Position numbers and translations under genes: made by a program. From contig CM047806.1 in NCBI GenBank assembly GCA_026214975.1, forward strand, positions 49,245,947 through 49,309,946: a stretch of 64,000 bases of DNA. The letters run 5' to 3'. Source of the DNA: Gentiana macrophylla. Its lineage: Eukaryota > Streptophyta > Magnoliopsida > Gentianales > Gentianaceae. The notes beneath the pieces were generated by a model. The model worked only from the letters and a program-made list of their open reading frames with translations, had not been told where the DNA came from and did no database searches. This document shows, piece by piece, positions 1 through 11,300 of the stretch (within the stretch, counting starts at the first letter, position 1; each line of letters begins with the position of its first letter).

Positions 1-126
1 AGCTTTGCGAAGGGTTGTGAAGGGTATGTTATTTATGCTATGGACACAGAGAAGCATACTCCTAAGTTAGAAGAAACTCCTATAGTGAAGGAATTTCCGA
101 AGTTTTTCAGATGAGTTACCGGAAAT

Positions 127-2993
127 ATGCCAGACGGGGACATAGAGTTTGAGATACAGTTAATCCCAGGAGCAGCACCTACAACTAAGGCACCTTATAG
201 GATGGCACCAGCTGAATTAAAAGAGTTAAAAGTACAGCTTAAGGACATGTTAGAAAGGAATGTGATTCAGCCAAGTACATCGCCTGGGAGCACCGGTTTT
301 TTTTTTGTGAAGAAGAAGGATGGTAGTTTGAGGATGTGCATCGACTACAGAGCCTTGAATAACCCGACAATCAAGAATAAGTATCCTTTGCCTAGGATTG
401 ATGACTTGTTTAACCAGATTGCAAGGAAAGAAGGTGTTTTCTAAGATTGACCTTAGGTCAGTTATCACCGATTGAAGGTCAAGGTTGCGAGATAGACCGA
501 AGACAGCGTTTAGTACGAGGTATGGACATTATGAGTTCCTTGTCATGCCTTTCGGACTCACTAATCCATCAGCATTTATGGATTTAATGCAAAGAGTCTT
601 CATGCCTTATCTTGATAAATTTGTGGTAGTATTCATAGATGATATCTTGATATACTCTAAGGATGAGAAGGAGCATGAGGAGCATCTAAGGATTGTTTTG
701 CAAACTTTAAGGGAAAAGAAATTATATGCCAAGTTTTCTAAGTGTGAATTTTGGTTAAAACAAGTTAGTTTTCTTGGCCATGTAATTTACGGAGATGGAA
801 TTCAAGTTGATCCTGCGAAGATAGAAGCCGTTTCTAAGTGGCCTAGACTACTACAAAGGTGTGAGAGATAAGAAGTTTTCGGGTTTAGCGGGCTACTCTG
901 GGAAGTTTGTACAAGATTTCTTGAAGATAGCAACTCCTCTCACTAGACTTACTCGAGAAAAACATCAAGTTTGAGTGGACAAAGGAGTGTGAGGAAGCTT
1001 TTCAGACGTTGAAGGATAAGTTGACTCATGAAGACTGTGTTAGCTTTGCAGAGGTCTTTGATAACTATGACGTGTATACTGAGATGCTTCGAGTCAAGGT
1101 TTGGGATGTGTTCGATGCAAGCAAGAAAGGTAATAGCTTACGCCTCAAAGCGATTAAAGGTTCATGAGAAGAACTATCCTACACATGACTTGGAGTTGGC
1201 GGCGAGTGGTTTTGCTTTAAAACGGTGGAGACACTATCTTTATGGAGTTAAGGCAAGAATATTCACGGATCATAAGAGCCTTAAGTTCTTTTTCACTCAA
1301 GAGAATTTGAATATGAGGCAAAGAAGATGGTTGGAGTTTGTGAAAGACTATGACTTGGACATTCAATACCATCCGGTAAAGCAAATGTTGTAGCGGATGC
1401 ACTTAGCCGGAGACCGGTTAATGCTATCACTACTTTGCAAGAAGTGGTCGATCGATTAGAGGCGGTTTGCGATTCAAGTGGTTGAACGGGAAGGTGAAGC
1501 TAAGTGTTTTGCGCCATTGATGGCAAGGTCAGAGCTGTTAGATGATATCCGGGCAAAGCAAGATGAAGACCCAGTGTTAGTTGATTTGAAGCGCGTAGCT
1601 CGAGAGAAACCTACAGTGGGTTATCAGTTGGATAAGAGTGGACATCTTTGGTATGGTAATCGTTTGTGTGTGCCTGATGTTGATGGACTAAGGCAGCAAG
1701 TCATGGATGAAGCCCATAAGATTGCCTTTGCGGTTCATCCAGGATCAACCAAGATGTACCGAGACCTCAAAGAAAGGTATTGGTGGCTTGGCATGAAGTT
1801 GAATATCACAGAGTTTGTGGCAAAGTGTGATACATGTCAGTGAGTTAAAGCAGAGCACAGAAGACCAGGAGGTTTGTTGAAGCCTTTGAAAGTACCGGAA
1901 TGGAAATGGGAGAACATCACGATGGACTTCATCACCGGTTTTACAGACGTCGAAGAGTGGCCATGACATGATTTGGGTGATTGTTGTGAGACTCACGAAA
2001 TCAGCCCATTTCTTGCCATGTAAGGTTGACATGCCTATTAAGAAGTTCACTCAATCTGTATTTGGACAATATAGTGAGACTTCATGGTGTGCCTTTATCT
2101 ATAGTATCCGGCAGAGATAGCAGATTCATAAGTCACTTCGGAAAGGGTTGCAAAAGGCTTTTGGAACAAAGACGGACTTGAGCACGCCTTTCACCCACAG
2201 AGACGGTCATCCGAGAGAGACAATCCAGACTCGAGGACATGCTTAGAGCTTGCGTTCTTGAAGTAGGGGATCATGGGATGATTTCCTCTCGATGGCAGAG
2301 TTCGCTTATAACAACGATTATCATGCTAGTTTGGGGATGCCACCGTTTGAAGCCTTGTACGGTAGAAATGCCGGACTCCACTTTTGGGATGAAGTTGGGG
2401 AAAAGCAGTTTGACAGGCAGAGTTAGTTCAAGAAAGTAAAAAGAAAGTTGAGTGATACGGAAGAATCTTAAAGCCGCCAAGACCGGCTGTAAGAGTTGGG
2501 CGGATATCATCGAAGAAGACCGTTAGAGTTTGCGATTGGGGGATGAGTGTATCTACGACGAGCTTCCGATGAAGGGTGTTAAGTGGTTTGGGCGAAAGCG
2601 GAAACCGAGTCCGAGATATGTGGGGCCTTTGACATCATCGAAAGGATTGGAAAGTTAGCATATAGACTTCGGTTACCGGAATCAATGCTCAGGGTACATA
2701 ATGTCTTCTATGTATCCATGCTTAAGAAGTGTCTATCTTCTACGGATGTGGAATCTCAGTTTGATCCGGAATTACTTCAAGATAATCTAGCCTACGTTGA
2801 AAAGCCGGTTAAGATTCTGGATAGGAAAAAGAAGGTAGTCAAGAGAAGGATAACCCCTTTGGTCTTGGTGCAATGGAGCAATCATTCACCAAGTGAAGCG
2901 ATATGGGAAGAAGAAGATGTGTTGACGAACCGAGTTACGAGTTTGTCGACCTTCCAGTATGCGTTCAAGTTTCGAGGACGAAACTCCTCTTAA
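127..2993 (+). pseudogene. Degenerate pol polyprotein (RT-RNase H-integrase-chromodomain)
   Basis: Open segments in shifting frames carry the reverse transcriptase fingers (127-444, with [19 protein letters not shown]), the palm with the catalytic FIDDILIYS (485-871), RNase H (about 1028-1393, with [11 protein letters not shown]), the integrase zinc-binding N-terminus (1478-1843, ending CDTCQ) and a chromodomain-like tail (2583-2993). The integrase core between about 1890 and 2560 is the most decayed part, with several stops. At least five frame breaks exclude a working polyprotein. The product would have been the reverse transcription and integration machinery of the element. Confidence 0.9.
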
Positions 2994-3002
2994 GGGGAGG
3001 AA

Positions 3003-5276
3003 TGTAATATCCCGATTCTCGAAAAAAGGGCATTTTAGTCTTTTAACGAAAAATCGAATATTATATTTATTTTAATTTTGGAAATAAAAGAAAAAAAAGG
3101 GAATTAATGGAATAGGTTTTAATGGGAATTTAACTTCCATAAGTTAAAAAATAGAGAAAACGGTTCATCAGAGAAAGAGGCGCAGGTTTTGAACCAAAAA
3201 GAAGGAGAAGAAACTTTTGTTAATCGTGGCTAATCCGTTTGCTCGGCTATGCAGACTTCTCAAGGGAAAAACGCTCCACGTGACGCAAGGATCGTGTGGA
3301 TATAAGTTTTGTTGGGAAATGTTAGGTTTTTCATCAATTTTGGATTTTACGTGTTTCGAACAAGTTTGAGTGTTCAAAGTTTTTCCTTTCGTAGCTTTTG
3401 TGATTAGAATCTTAGTTTGATCAATTGGTTTGATCAATTTGTAGGTTGGTGTTAAAGGCTAGGTTTTTGGCTACCAAATCATAAGTTTGGTTGTGTTGCT
3501 CGCTATACAAAGGTACCGGGGTTTTCATATTGAATGACTGATACTTTATAATGATTAATGTGAAGTAAGGGGTGTTCTACGGTATTTAAGTATGTGTTTA
3601 TTTATTCATGATTGTTGCTATTTTATATTTACTATATGGTTGTTTCTTTATTTTTTTTTGTATATCATTGCTGCTGGGAATTGCCGAAAAAAAAAAAGAG
3701 GGGGACTTTGATCTGCAATGATGCATGTGCTTGGGTAGTTGGGTGCCGTAGGAAAAAAAAAAGGAGAAAGGGAAATGTATTCTTTCATGTCCTAGCAAGT
3801 TGTTTTTGAACAATAGATAAATAAATATATGAATTGAAGCAGAAGGAACGAAAAGCAGCAGTAGAAAAAAAAAGAGTAGCAGAGGAAAAAAAAAATGGTT
3901 GGAGACAGGGAGGAAAGAAAAAGATTAAAGAAACAAAAAAAAAAAAATGGGAACAACAGCATTTTTTTAAAAAAAAGAAATAGAATAACTAAGTGTTTAA
4001 TTAATTTGTTTGTAGGTGGTGGTATACTAGAGTATGGTTTGGAGTTTTTTTTTATATGATCTAAATAACATTAATAAAAATTCATGAACATTACAAAGCC
4101 ATGAATAAGCTTCTGATGCGTTTGGTTCTGCACCGAATGTATTCTTTAAGGGAATTGAAGTTCGGGACCGTCGGAAGAGTAGAATTGGCCTTGTGCTTTG
4201 ATGAGTTAGTATTCATCAATGTCTGTGTAATTGCTAGATTGAGCCTAGAAGTCTAAGAAGAGGGAGTAGGGAGCTTTTGTTCTGAATGAACTTAGGTGGC
4301 CAGTTAATCATTTAATATACGTATTTGACTAGATAAAAGATTAAACATCATGAGAGCTTGGATAGGCACGGTACAATATCGGCCATGTGTTGGTTGGCCG
4401 ATAAAGTGGTGATGGTCACTTTGCCGGATTCTAGACAAAGCCGATTAAAGTAGTGATCATACCGCCGGACAACCTCACGAAACGAGATAGTCATTCACCG
4501 GATAGCCTATAGAGCTAGCTTGGTCAAAGTGAGGTGATTGTCTTGGGACCGCTAGAGATTTATCTCTATAGGGTTGCGCTCTTTTGTCTTAGTGCATTTC
4601 TCACTAAGTGTAGTGCCTCGTAAACATGATGTAACAAAGATAAGCTAAGCCTAAGTAACCCAGGGACCTCATATTATACCATGAATATAATGTGATAGTT
4701 AGATGTAAGATCATGTTCTTTTGGCCTAATAACAAGTTGTTGTTTGATTAGTTTCCGTTATAAAACGCATGATTTCAATAGCTTCTACTCGTTACTAAGA
4801 TGCGTATGTACTTACCCGTTATATGTTTTGGGATGAGAAGATGAAGCAGGTTTTTGATGAAGATGAGTATGAGCGAAGATGTTTGATGCTTTTGGATACT
4901 GAAGTTAACTTGTGTTGAAGTTTTGAAGACTTTTATTTATTTCAAGTTTAATTACAAACTATGTTGTTAATTCATTTTGAATGTTGTTTTTTTTGTGTTT
5001 GACTCGTTTAGTGGCCTTTGTTGTAAGACTAGATCGTTTGGCTTCTTTTGTTTTGGAATTGATGTAAGACGTTTCAATTTCCATTTTGGATTTTAGGCAA
5101 AGATTGAATCTGGTTTTGTTGGTCTTTAGATTTTTTTTTCCCGAGTCGTTTCTTTCCGCATTGTGTTTATGATATATGACGTAAGGCTTATGTATAATAT
5201 TGGATTATATTTAATATTATATATGCCGGGCGTTCGTTTCCGGATAAGGACTCGGATCCGGGAACGGGGCGTCACA
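3003..5276 (+). repeat. 3' LTR of the Tekay-like element
   Basis: The LTR begins TGTAATATCCCG directly after a polypurine tract (TTAAGGGGAGGAA, about 2990-3002) and ends GGGGCGTCACA, giving TG...CA ends. It is noncoding and A/T-rich, with long A and T runs at 3640-3970. Only one LTR is in the window, so its age cannot be estimated here. Confidence 0.85.
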
Positions 5277-5773
5277 GTAATCCATCAAATATTCGGGTCT
5301 GACCCGGTTTCATCTCCTCCACTTTTGCAACCAAACCTGCATAATTAATAGCCTAGCTACAAGCACCAGTAATAAAAAAAATATGGGTAACCCCAATTCT
5401 CAAAAAACTCTTTGCTCCTGCGCATCATCACATCAATTACATAAAAAAATGGGTCGGGTCACCATACTCATCTAGAAACGATTCAATTCCTTAACTCAAT
5501 TTCCTGTGCAGCTGATTGTGAAATAGTTCGACCCAGATTTGGGTTCGGGTCGAACTCCCTCGCCCATACGTTCTGGCGGCGGTGGTGGGTTGGGGATATC
5601 GGTTACTTCGAGAAAAGGGTGGCCGAGTGGTCAGAGGAGAGGTTAGAGGGGAGTATGAGTATATGTTTGCAGTTGTGATAAGAGGACATGCGTTTGCATA
5701 ACTCTATGCAGGGGAAAAGATGGCCTTGACCAAAAAATGCCAGCACCGAGATTTCTGGTTTAATGGATTCCAT
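5277..5773 (-). pseudogene. UDP-glycosyltransferase-like N-terminal fragment
   Basis: Read on the minus strand from an ATG at 5773, the frame gives residues with the N-terminal signature of plant UDP-glycosyltransferases (VLAFFGQGHLFPCIELCKR, then LILPSNLSS). After a frameshift near 5600 the next frame reads LEVTDIPNPPPPPERMGEG, a proline-rich stretch as in this family. Further frames give GIESFLDEYGDP, VIDVMM and VEEMKPGQTRIFDGL up to the LTR edge. These enzymes transfer sugar from UDP-sugars to small acceptors in the cytosol. At least three frame breaks and the loss of the whole C-terminal half, including the sugar-donor box, mark it as dead. The C-terminal part may lie beyond the retrotransposon, upstream of the window. 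Family assignment rests on remembered motif patterns. Confidence 0.65.
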
Positions 5774-6710
5774 CTTCTTTTGCTGTAATTTTTGCTATTT
5801 TTTTATGGGGTGGCGTCGCCATTTGTGGCTGTAGAAGAGGAAATAATTCAGGTTTGTTAATCAATGGGAGAATATCTTAGGGGTTGAATATCTTATGGAT
5901 GAAGAAAGAAAAATTGAAGAAGATGAAGTTATGGAGATGAAGTTGAAAAAGAATAGAAAGAGGGTAAAGTAGGGGAGGGAGGACAGTTTTTTATGGGGTG
6001 GGGGTGTTTTGTTAATTTCAAAAGTTTTGGAGGAGATGATGATAATATTAGAATCTGGTGGTAGTTAAAAAAAAGTTTGGCAAAAGTGTTTTTTTTTTTT
6101 TTAAACTTTGCCATAAAATAAAAAATAAAAAAAACTTTGCCATAAAAATGGGGTGTAAAGGTACCATGAAATATTTGGTGTGGCACAACAAATAGATTTT
6201 ATCATTTTCATATTAATAGGGTGCAGTGGTAGATTGGTCGGGATACGAATAAATGCTCCTATTATTAAATGAAACGTTAATAGTACGAGTAGACTAGAAT
6301 GTATTAGATATCTTCAAGTTAATCAACGTCTTTTCAGATCTCTTGTCGGCGTAAATGGTCCGTAATCATTTGGCCAGAAATCGGTTGAAGGCGGTTTTCG
6401 AACGGTATATTACATGCAGTTGCAAACGGTTGGTGACGTTTCTTATTTTTCTTCATCGATTTAAAGTCCTACCATACTTAAATTGGTTAAAGAATTTTAT
6501 CATAATAATATATCAGTATTATTGTCATCAACGGTGGACTCATGTCCCCAAATGGGTTCGCGCACCCCACTAAAATAATAAAAACTCCATATTTTATCAA
6601 TAAAAAATATTCCGAACCACGTAATAATGATTACTTTAAAAAAATATATTACGGATCCCACTGAACAAAATTTCTAGATCCGTCACTGATCTGCTTGATA
6701 ATAAAACAAA
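5774..6710. other. Noncoding A/T-rich spacer
   Basis: No gene or clear transposon end is visible. The stretch holds short A and T runs (about 6060-6140) and a small repeated phrase ACTTTGCCATAAAA at about 6105 and 6133. Confidence 0.5.
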
Positions 6711-7354
6711 GGGGAAAAAACATTGTACCCACCGTGGTTTGCCAGTCGAAGCATTTATCTCGTGGTTTAAAAATATATGGTTTACCCTCCTAGCGTTTTT
6801 CACAAACCCTAAACTAACAATTCTCGTAGATAAAAAATAATATTCTGCTGAAATATTCTTATTTTCAGTGTTATTCCTATTTTGTCATTCTTTTAATAAT
6901 CTAATTGAACCGACTCCCTCTTCTCGTAAAAAATAACACCGCAGTCCCCTACTTGGGTGTGACTGGGGTGATTTGGCTACAATTTAAATGCGACTTATGT
7001 GTTTTCCGGTGAGATTTCTTCTTGGTTTGCCAATTGAATGGGCAAAATATAAGTTTGACATTATCTTTACATCACTCGGCTTAATATTAGTTCAAATACT
7101 AGTCTCCATGTACATGAACAAATAAATAAAACTGGTCATAGACAAAACTTATAATCACTCGGCTTAACCAAGACCCTGTCACTAAATAAAAGCCTACCAA
7201 ATGTTATGATCAATGTACTAAAAACAATAGCTGCAAGATCTTGGGTGTGACTGGGGCGATTATTGAAATGAAGGGCAAAACGAAAATAACATTAAAAATG
7301 ATTATATTCTGCTTGATTATTATTTTATACTTATCGAAATTGTTAATTTAAGGT

Positions 7355-7391
<37 letters not shown>

Positions 7392-7469
7392 CAGCAAACG
7401 GCATATTTTTAAACTACGAAAAGATGAATGCCTGGATTGAGAAACCACGAGGTTAAAACATTTTTCCCC
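6711..7469. mobile_element. Non-autonomous element with long terminal inverted repeats
   Basis: The left end starts GGGGAAAAAACATTG and runs through CGTGGTTTAAAAATATATGG. The reverse complement of the right end starts GGGGAAAAATGTTTTAACC and runs through a matching CGTGGTTT and TTTAAAAATATGCCG. The imperfect inverted repeats extend roughly 150 bp inward. A 30-base A tract (about 7361-7390) lies in the right arm, and a direct repeat of about 20 bp (about 6953 and 7241) lies inside. A/T-rich flanks prevent a firm target duplication call. Long inverted repeats suggest a MULE-type MITE, but this is inference. Confidence 0.5.
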
Positions 7470-7739
7470 TTAAAAAACAAGGGAAATTTATTTAAAAAGT
7501 GCATGGTGATGATGATGATTCAAGAAGCGCTTGATTTGGAGTGATTACAGTTAAAAGGGTTTGATTTTGTGTGTAAAATGAAGGGTTTTAGATGAAGAAG
7601 CAGCTTTTAAATGAAGAGGTTGGCCAAAGTTCTTTTAAATGAAGCACTTTAAAAACAAACGTTTTTTCCCTTAAACAAAGCTTTCCGTTGAAATGAAGTT
7701 TGTCTAATACGACGCCGTTTCATTTCGTCGACAAGCAAA

Positions 7740-7908
7740 ACCACCTGTCTGCTTACGTAATCGAGTTCCTCAACTCAGCTTCCTCTTCAAATCCGCTTCA
7801 AGATTCTCCGCACTGAACTATTGAATTCACAGAGACTCAAGCTGCTAACAAAATTGAATTCAGATAAAAGCTTAAAATGCTTGGGGACGAAAACCAAACA
7901 CCTACTCG
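7740..7908 (+). other. Probable 5' untranslated exon of the host gene
   Basis: This CT-rich stretch ends at CCTACTCG followed by GTAATT, a good donor site. The paired acceptor is GACAG at 8361-8365, just upstream of the coding ATG at 8382. It has no long frame that continues into the conserved protein, so it is taken as 5' UTR. The exact transcription start is not visible. Confidence 0.45.
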
Positions 7909-8381
7909 GTAATTCTTCTCTTTTTTACCTTTTTTTTCAGCTTGCATGTTCAATAATTATTTGCGTTAAGGTTTATTGCGAATTATTTTCACATAGAAGT
8001 TGAATTTGAAGTAGCGATCTGAAACACCTTCTTCTCGTAGTAGTTTTGAGTTTTATATATGGATAGGTTTTCGGCATAGAAAAGTTGATATGCTGAATAA
8101 TTTAGCTTAGAGACTGCGAAAATGAGCGAATTTTGCTTCCGTTGAACTTCAGAAGCCTTTATTTTGTAAGTAGAGTTGCAGGTGTGCTACAATGAACAAC
8201 TACATTAAATGCTGAAAGTGATTTTTTACAAGAATTTGTTCTTTCTTTTGAATTTTTTCATTGTTTGAATTTGATTGTTGCTAAAAAGTGTAACATGAAT
8301 GTAACTCCTCATTCACCTCCCGTATTACTTATTTTGTACTGTCTAAGTTATAAGCTGATTGACAGGTTTGAGTTGCTGAGT

Positions 8382-11300
8382 ATGGTGAGGAAGCATTCTA
8401 AACTATTGGGGAAAACGATAGTAGAGGAAGAAGATGCATCTGCTGTGGAAACGGATCCATCATTTTGGCATGATGTATTGGATTTGTATTTTGTCCGCGG
8501 TAGGGAGGCTAGATTGCGACAGGATGATGATATGTTATTCTTCGTTAGGAAATTGGTATTCTTTATTCATCTTTTGATACTTGAATCAATCCTTGTGGTC
8601 CTAGAGGCTCAGGGTTGTCCATATTCATGGTGTTCTTTTGATAGGATATTGATGGACATGGATCAAATGGACACATGGCGGAAAATTCCCCTTTCTTTGT
8701 ACGAAGATGGACACCTAAGGTAGAACCTTGTTAGAGTTACATATCTAGGAACACGACAATGTTTTGTGATAAATTACAAGGTTATGCTGCTAGGAGGTGG
8801 ATGTCTTGGAATAACTGGACGTTGTCAATTTGATGATTAACCAAGATTACACTGTGTGTTCTTTCATTACAGTTGGACGAATTAGTTGGTGAGAACTCGG
8901 TGGAAGTGGATTGGAGACGCTCACTTTACTTGAATTTGATTGCTCATACCTCTTTTAGTGTGACAGTTGCAATTTGCAGGTAAATTTTACTGTTCTTTTG
9001 TGCCATTTTTAGGTTTCTTAAAAGACCAAACATTCCTTGTACGATCATGTATCTATGTGGTTGAACTTTTTGATGGTTCATTCTGGTTGTATAATTGACG
9101 GTGGGGTCAGTGTAATATATTATCACTTGGCCAAATTTAGTAAATTTACGTATTTATACGTTTCTTCTGATATTTTCTTATCAGTACTTGTATTTTTATT
9201 ATTAGCTCAAAGCGATCTTTGTTGTCAAAAAAACACATAACTTTGACTTATTGAATAACATCTGTGGATCTTTGTTGGACCTTTATTACTTTCAGTTCAC
9301 ATGTATGAAATTTATATTCTTTTTCGTATTCAATGTTTAATAGTATTAGTTGCCATATCAGCATTAATTTTATTTTTCTTTGTTATTTTATTTAACTAGA
9401 CAATAAAATGCATTTCTACTAAGAGGTGATAAGAATCTATTTAAATAACATCAGCTAAAGAGCTTTGACTTGCCTTTGTTGAATTTGTCTTCATAATATT
9501 CTCTGCTCTGAAGTCATCAGGTGCTTCGGAATTATCATAGTGGCCAAGGCAAATCATTGTCTCCTATATACAAGGTATCTGCATTTATCATACTTACTGG
9601 TTGGCAAAGGATGTTCTTCCCCAAATGATACCTTCCTGAGTCGCTTTGGATCCTTTGGGTTGATTTCATTAAAATGCATCATAAAATTGTCTCCAAGATT
9701 GCTTTAACTACAAGGAAAACCTTAGGATCGAGAATTGAATCTGGCCTAGTGGTAAAGGTCACTGCACTTCCTGGGTGAGAACAAGGGTTCGATTCCCATC
9801 CCCTCCCCCAGAGTACTTAAATATTCCCTTTCTCCCAATTAAAAATAAAAAAAGAAGGAAAACATAGGATCGACATTAAACTGGAAAATTGAAGGATAAT
9901 ACACTTGCAAAAAGTTCCAATAAGCAGCTCACGTATGTCAGAGTCACTTATATCATTTCCTTAGATGTGTAACGCATGAGATAGACAGGTTATTACTATA
10001 CTTTGTTAGCTTCTCTTCGAAGACATTTTTTCAGATGCCAACGCACTTGTCCTTTTGGCTTTTTGCAGGTTGTTAAGACTGTATATGCCTCCCCAAGTCG
10101 AATCCATTTCCATTTGGACTCAAGAAAGGCAGGTTTCTTTTCATTACATATAAGCTGGAACCATGTTTCTATTTTGAATGTAATAGCCCAATTTTCTTTT
10201 GTTTGACTGCAGGAAGTAGAAACAACGGCTGCTTATCCTGAGATTTTTTTTGCTGTGGATGATTTTGATTCCACATTTGATGCAGTGGTAAATGCCCATT
10301 CTATAGTGGATGAACTTTCTTCTCATAATTAATTTGTGGTCTTAAGAGTGCATTTTAGTGACTTTGAATCTATTACATTTACTGGCATCTGAACGGGTAA
10401 CTATTCAGGCCTTTGGACTATCCCCTCGGGCCACCATGGTGATAACTTAATTTTCTTTACTTGTTTTTAATGAGAACATAGATCATTCTCTCAGTACAAC
10501 AATAGTTACCCCCAACATAAAATAAGAAAAAGAGATCGTTTAGTGTTTATTGTGACATCCAGATTCCAGGCTGCTAATATGTAGCTTTTTGGGACGGTAA
10601 CTACTGAAGCTTTGTGTTCTTCTAAATTTACCTTTGATTTGAAAATTGTGTAGGGCTATAGATTATTAAAGGGAGTTTAGTTTAGTTTAGTCTATTTATT
10701 TATTTACTCTTTAATTCAGTTGGCATTGCCAAATAACCAGGATCTGGTTTCTCTAATTCTTGAATGATATTTATTACAATGAGACTTTTTTCCCTCCATT
10801 CTAAACCCATGATTTTACTCATGCCCTTCTATATTTTTTCACAAACATGCTTATATTAAGGCGTATCACTTATATTTACATACAGAAAGGCCATTAAAGG
10901 GACTATTCTAAGTGTTCTAAAAATCGGCCCAGGCGGCCGCCTAGGCGCTAGGCAGCCTCCCACCGATCCCATTACGCCCTAGGCGGACGTGTCTAGAGGG
11001 GTAGGGTCCGAGGCGGGGTTTGGGCGGGTTCTAGGCGGCGCCTAGGCGGGTCCTAGGCATCAGGGCTTCTCTTGAATCTTGGCTCTTGACTCTTTGAAGA
11101 TTGGAGTTGAGAGTCAAATTCTTGACTCTTGAGTTCTTTGACTTATTTTAACTTAAGCTCATGTGTTTTTGTACTTTAGTTAGTCTTTTCACTTTTGACA
11201 CATTTCCTTAATGCTTATGCCATATGGTTTATTGATTTATGTTGGTCAGCGATAGTATTCTTTAAAAAATAAAACATAAAAAATAAAAATAAAAACCAGG

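Larger units (their letters stand above)
1..5276 (+). mobile_element. Ty3/gypsy chromovirus, Tekay/Del-like, 3' portion
   Basis: The window opens inside the pol region of a long-terminal-repeat retrotransposon read on the plus strand. The order reverse transcriptase, RNase H, integrase, chromodomain-like tail, polypurine tract, LTR is that of Ty3/gypsy chromoviruses. The long LTR (about 2.27 kb), its TGTAATATCCCG start and the C-terminal motif VLVQWSNHSPSEAIWEEEDV fit the Tekay/Del clade; that clade call is inference. The 5' LTR, gag and protease lie upstream of the window, so the left target duplication cannot be checked; GTAAT (5277-5281) is the candidate right copy. The element sits against a UDP-glycosyltransferase fragment, suggesting it broke that gene. 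Pol carries many frameshifts, so it is not autonomous. Confidence 0.88.

Noticed and set aside
5615..5645. tRNA-like phrase GGCCGAGTGGTCAGAG resembling a D-arm
   Set aside because: No anticodon arm, box B or acceptor stem follows at the right distance; it lies antisense to the glycosyltransferase fragment.
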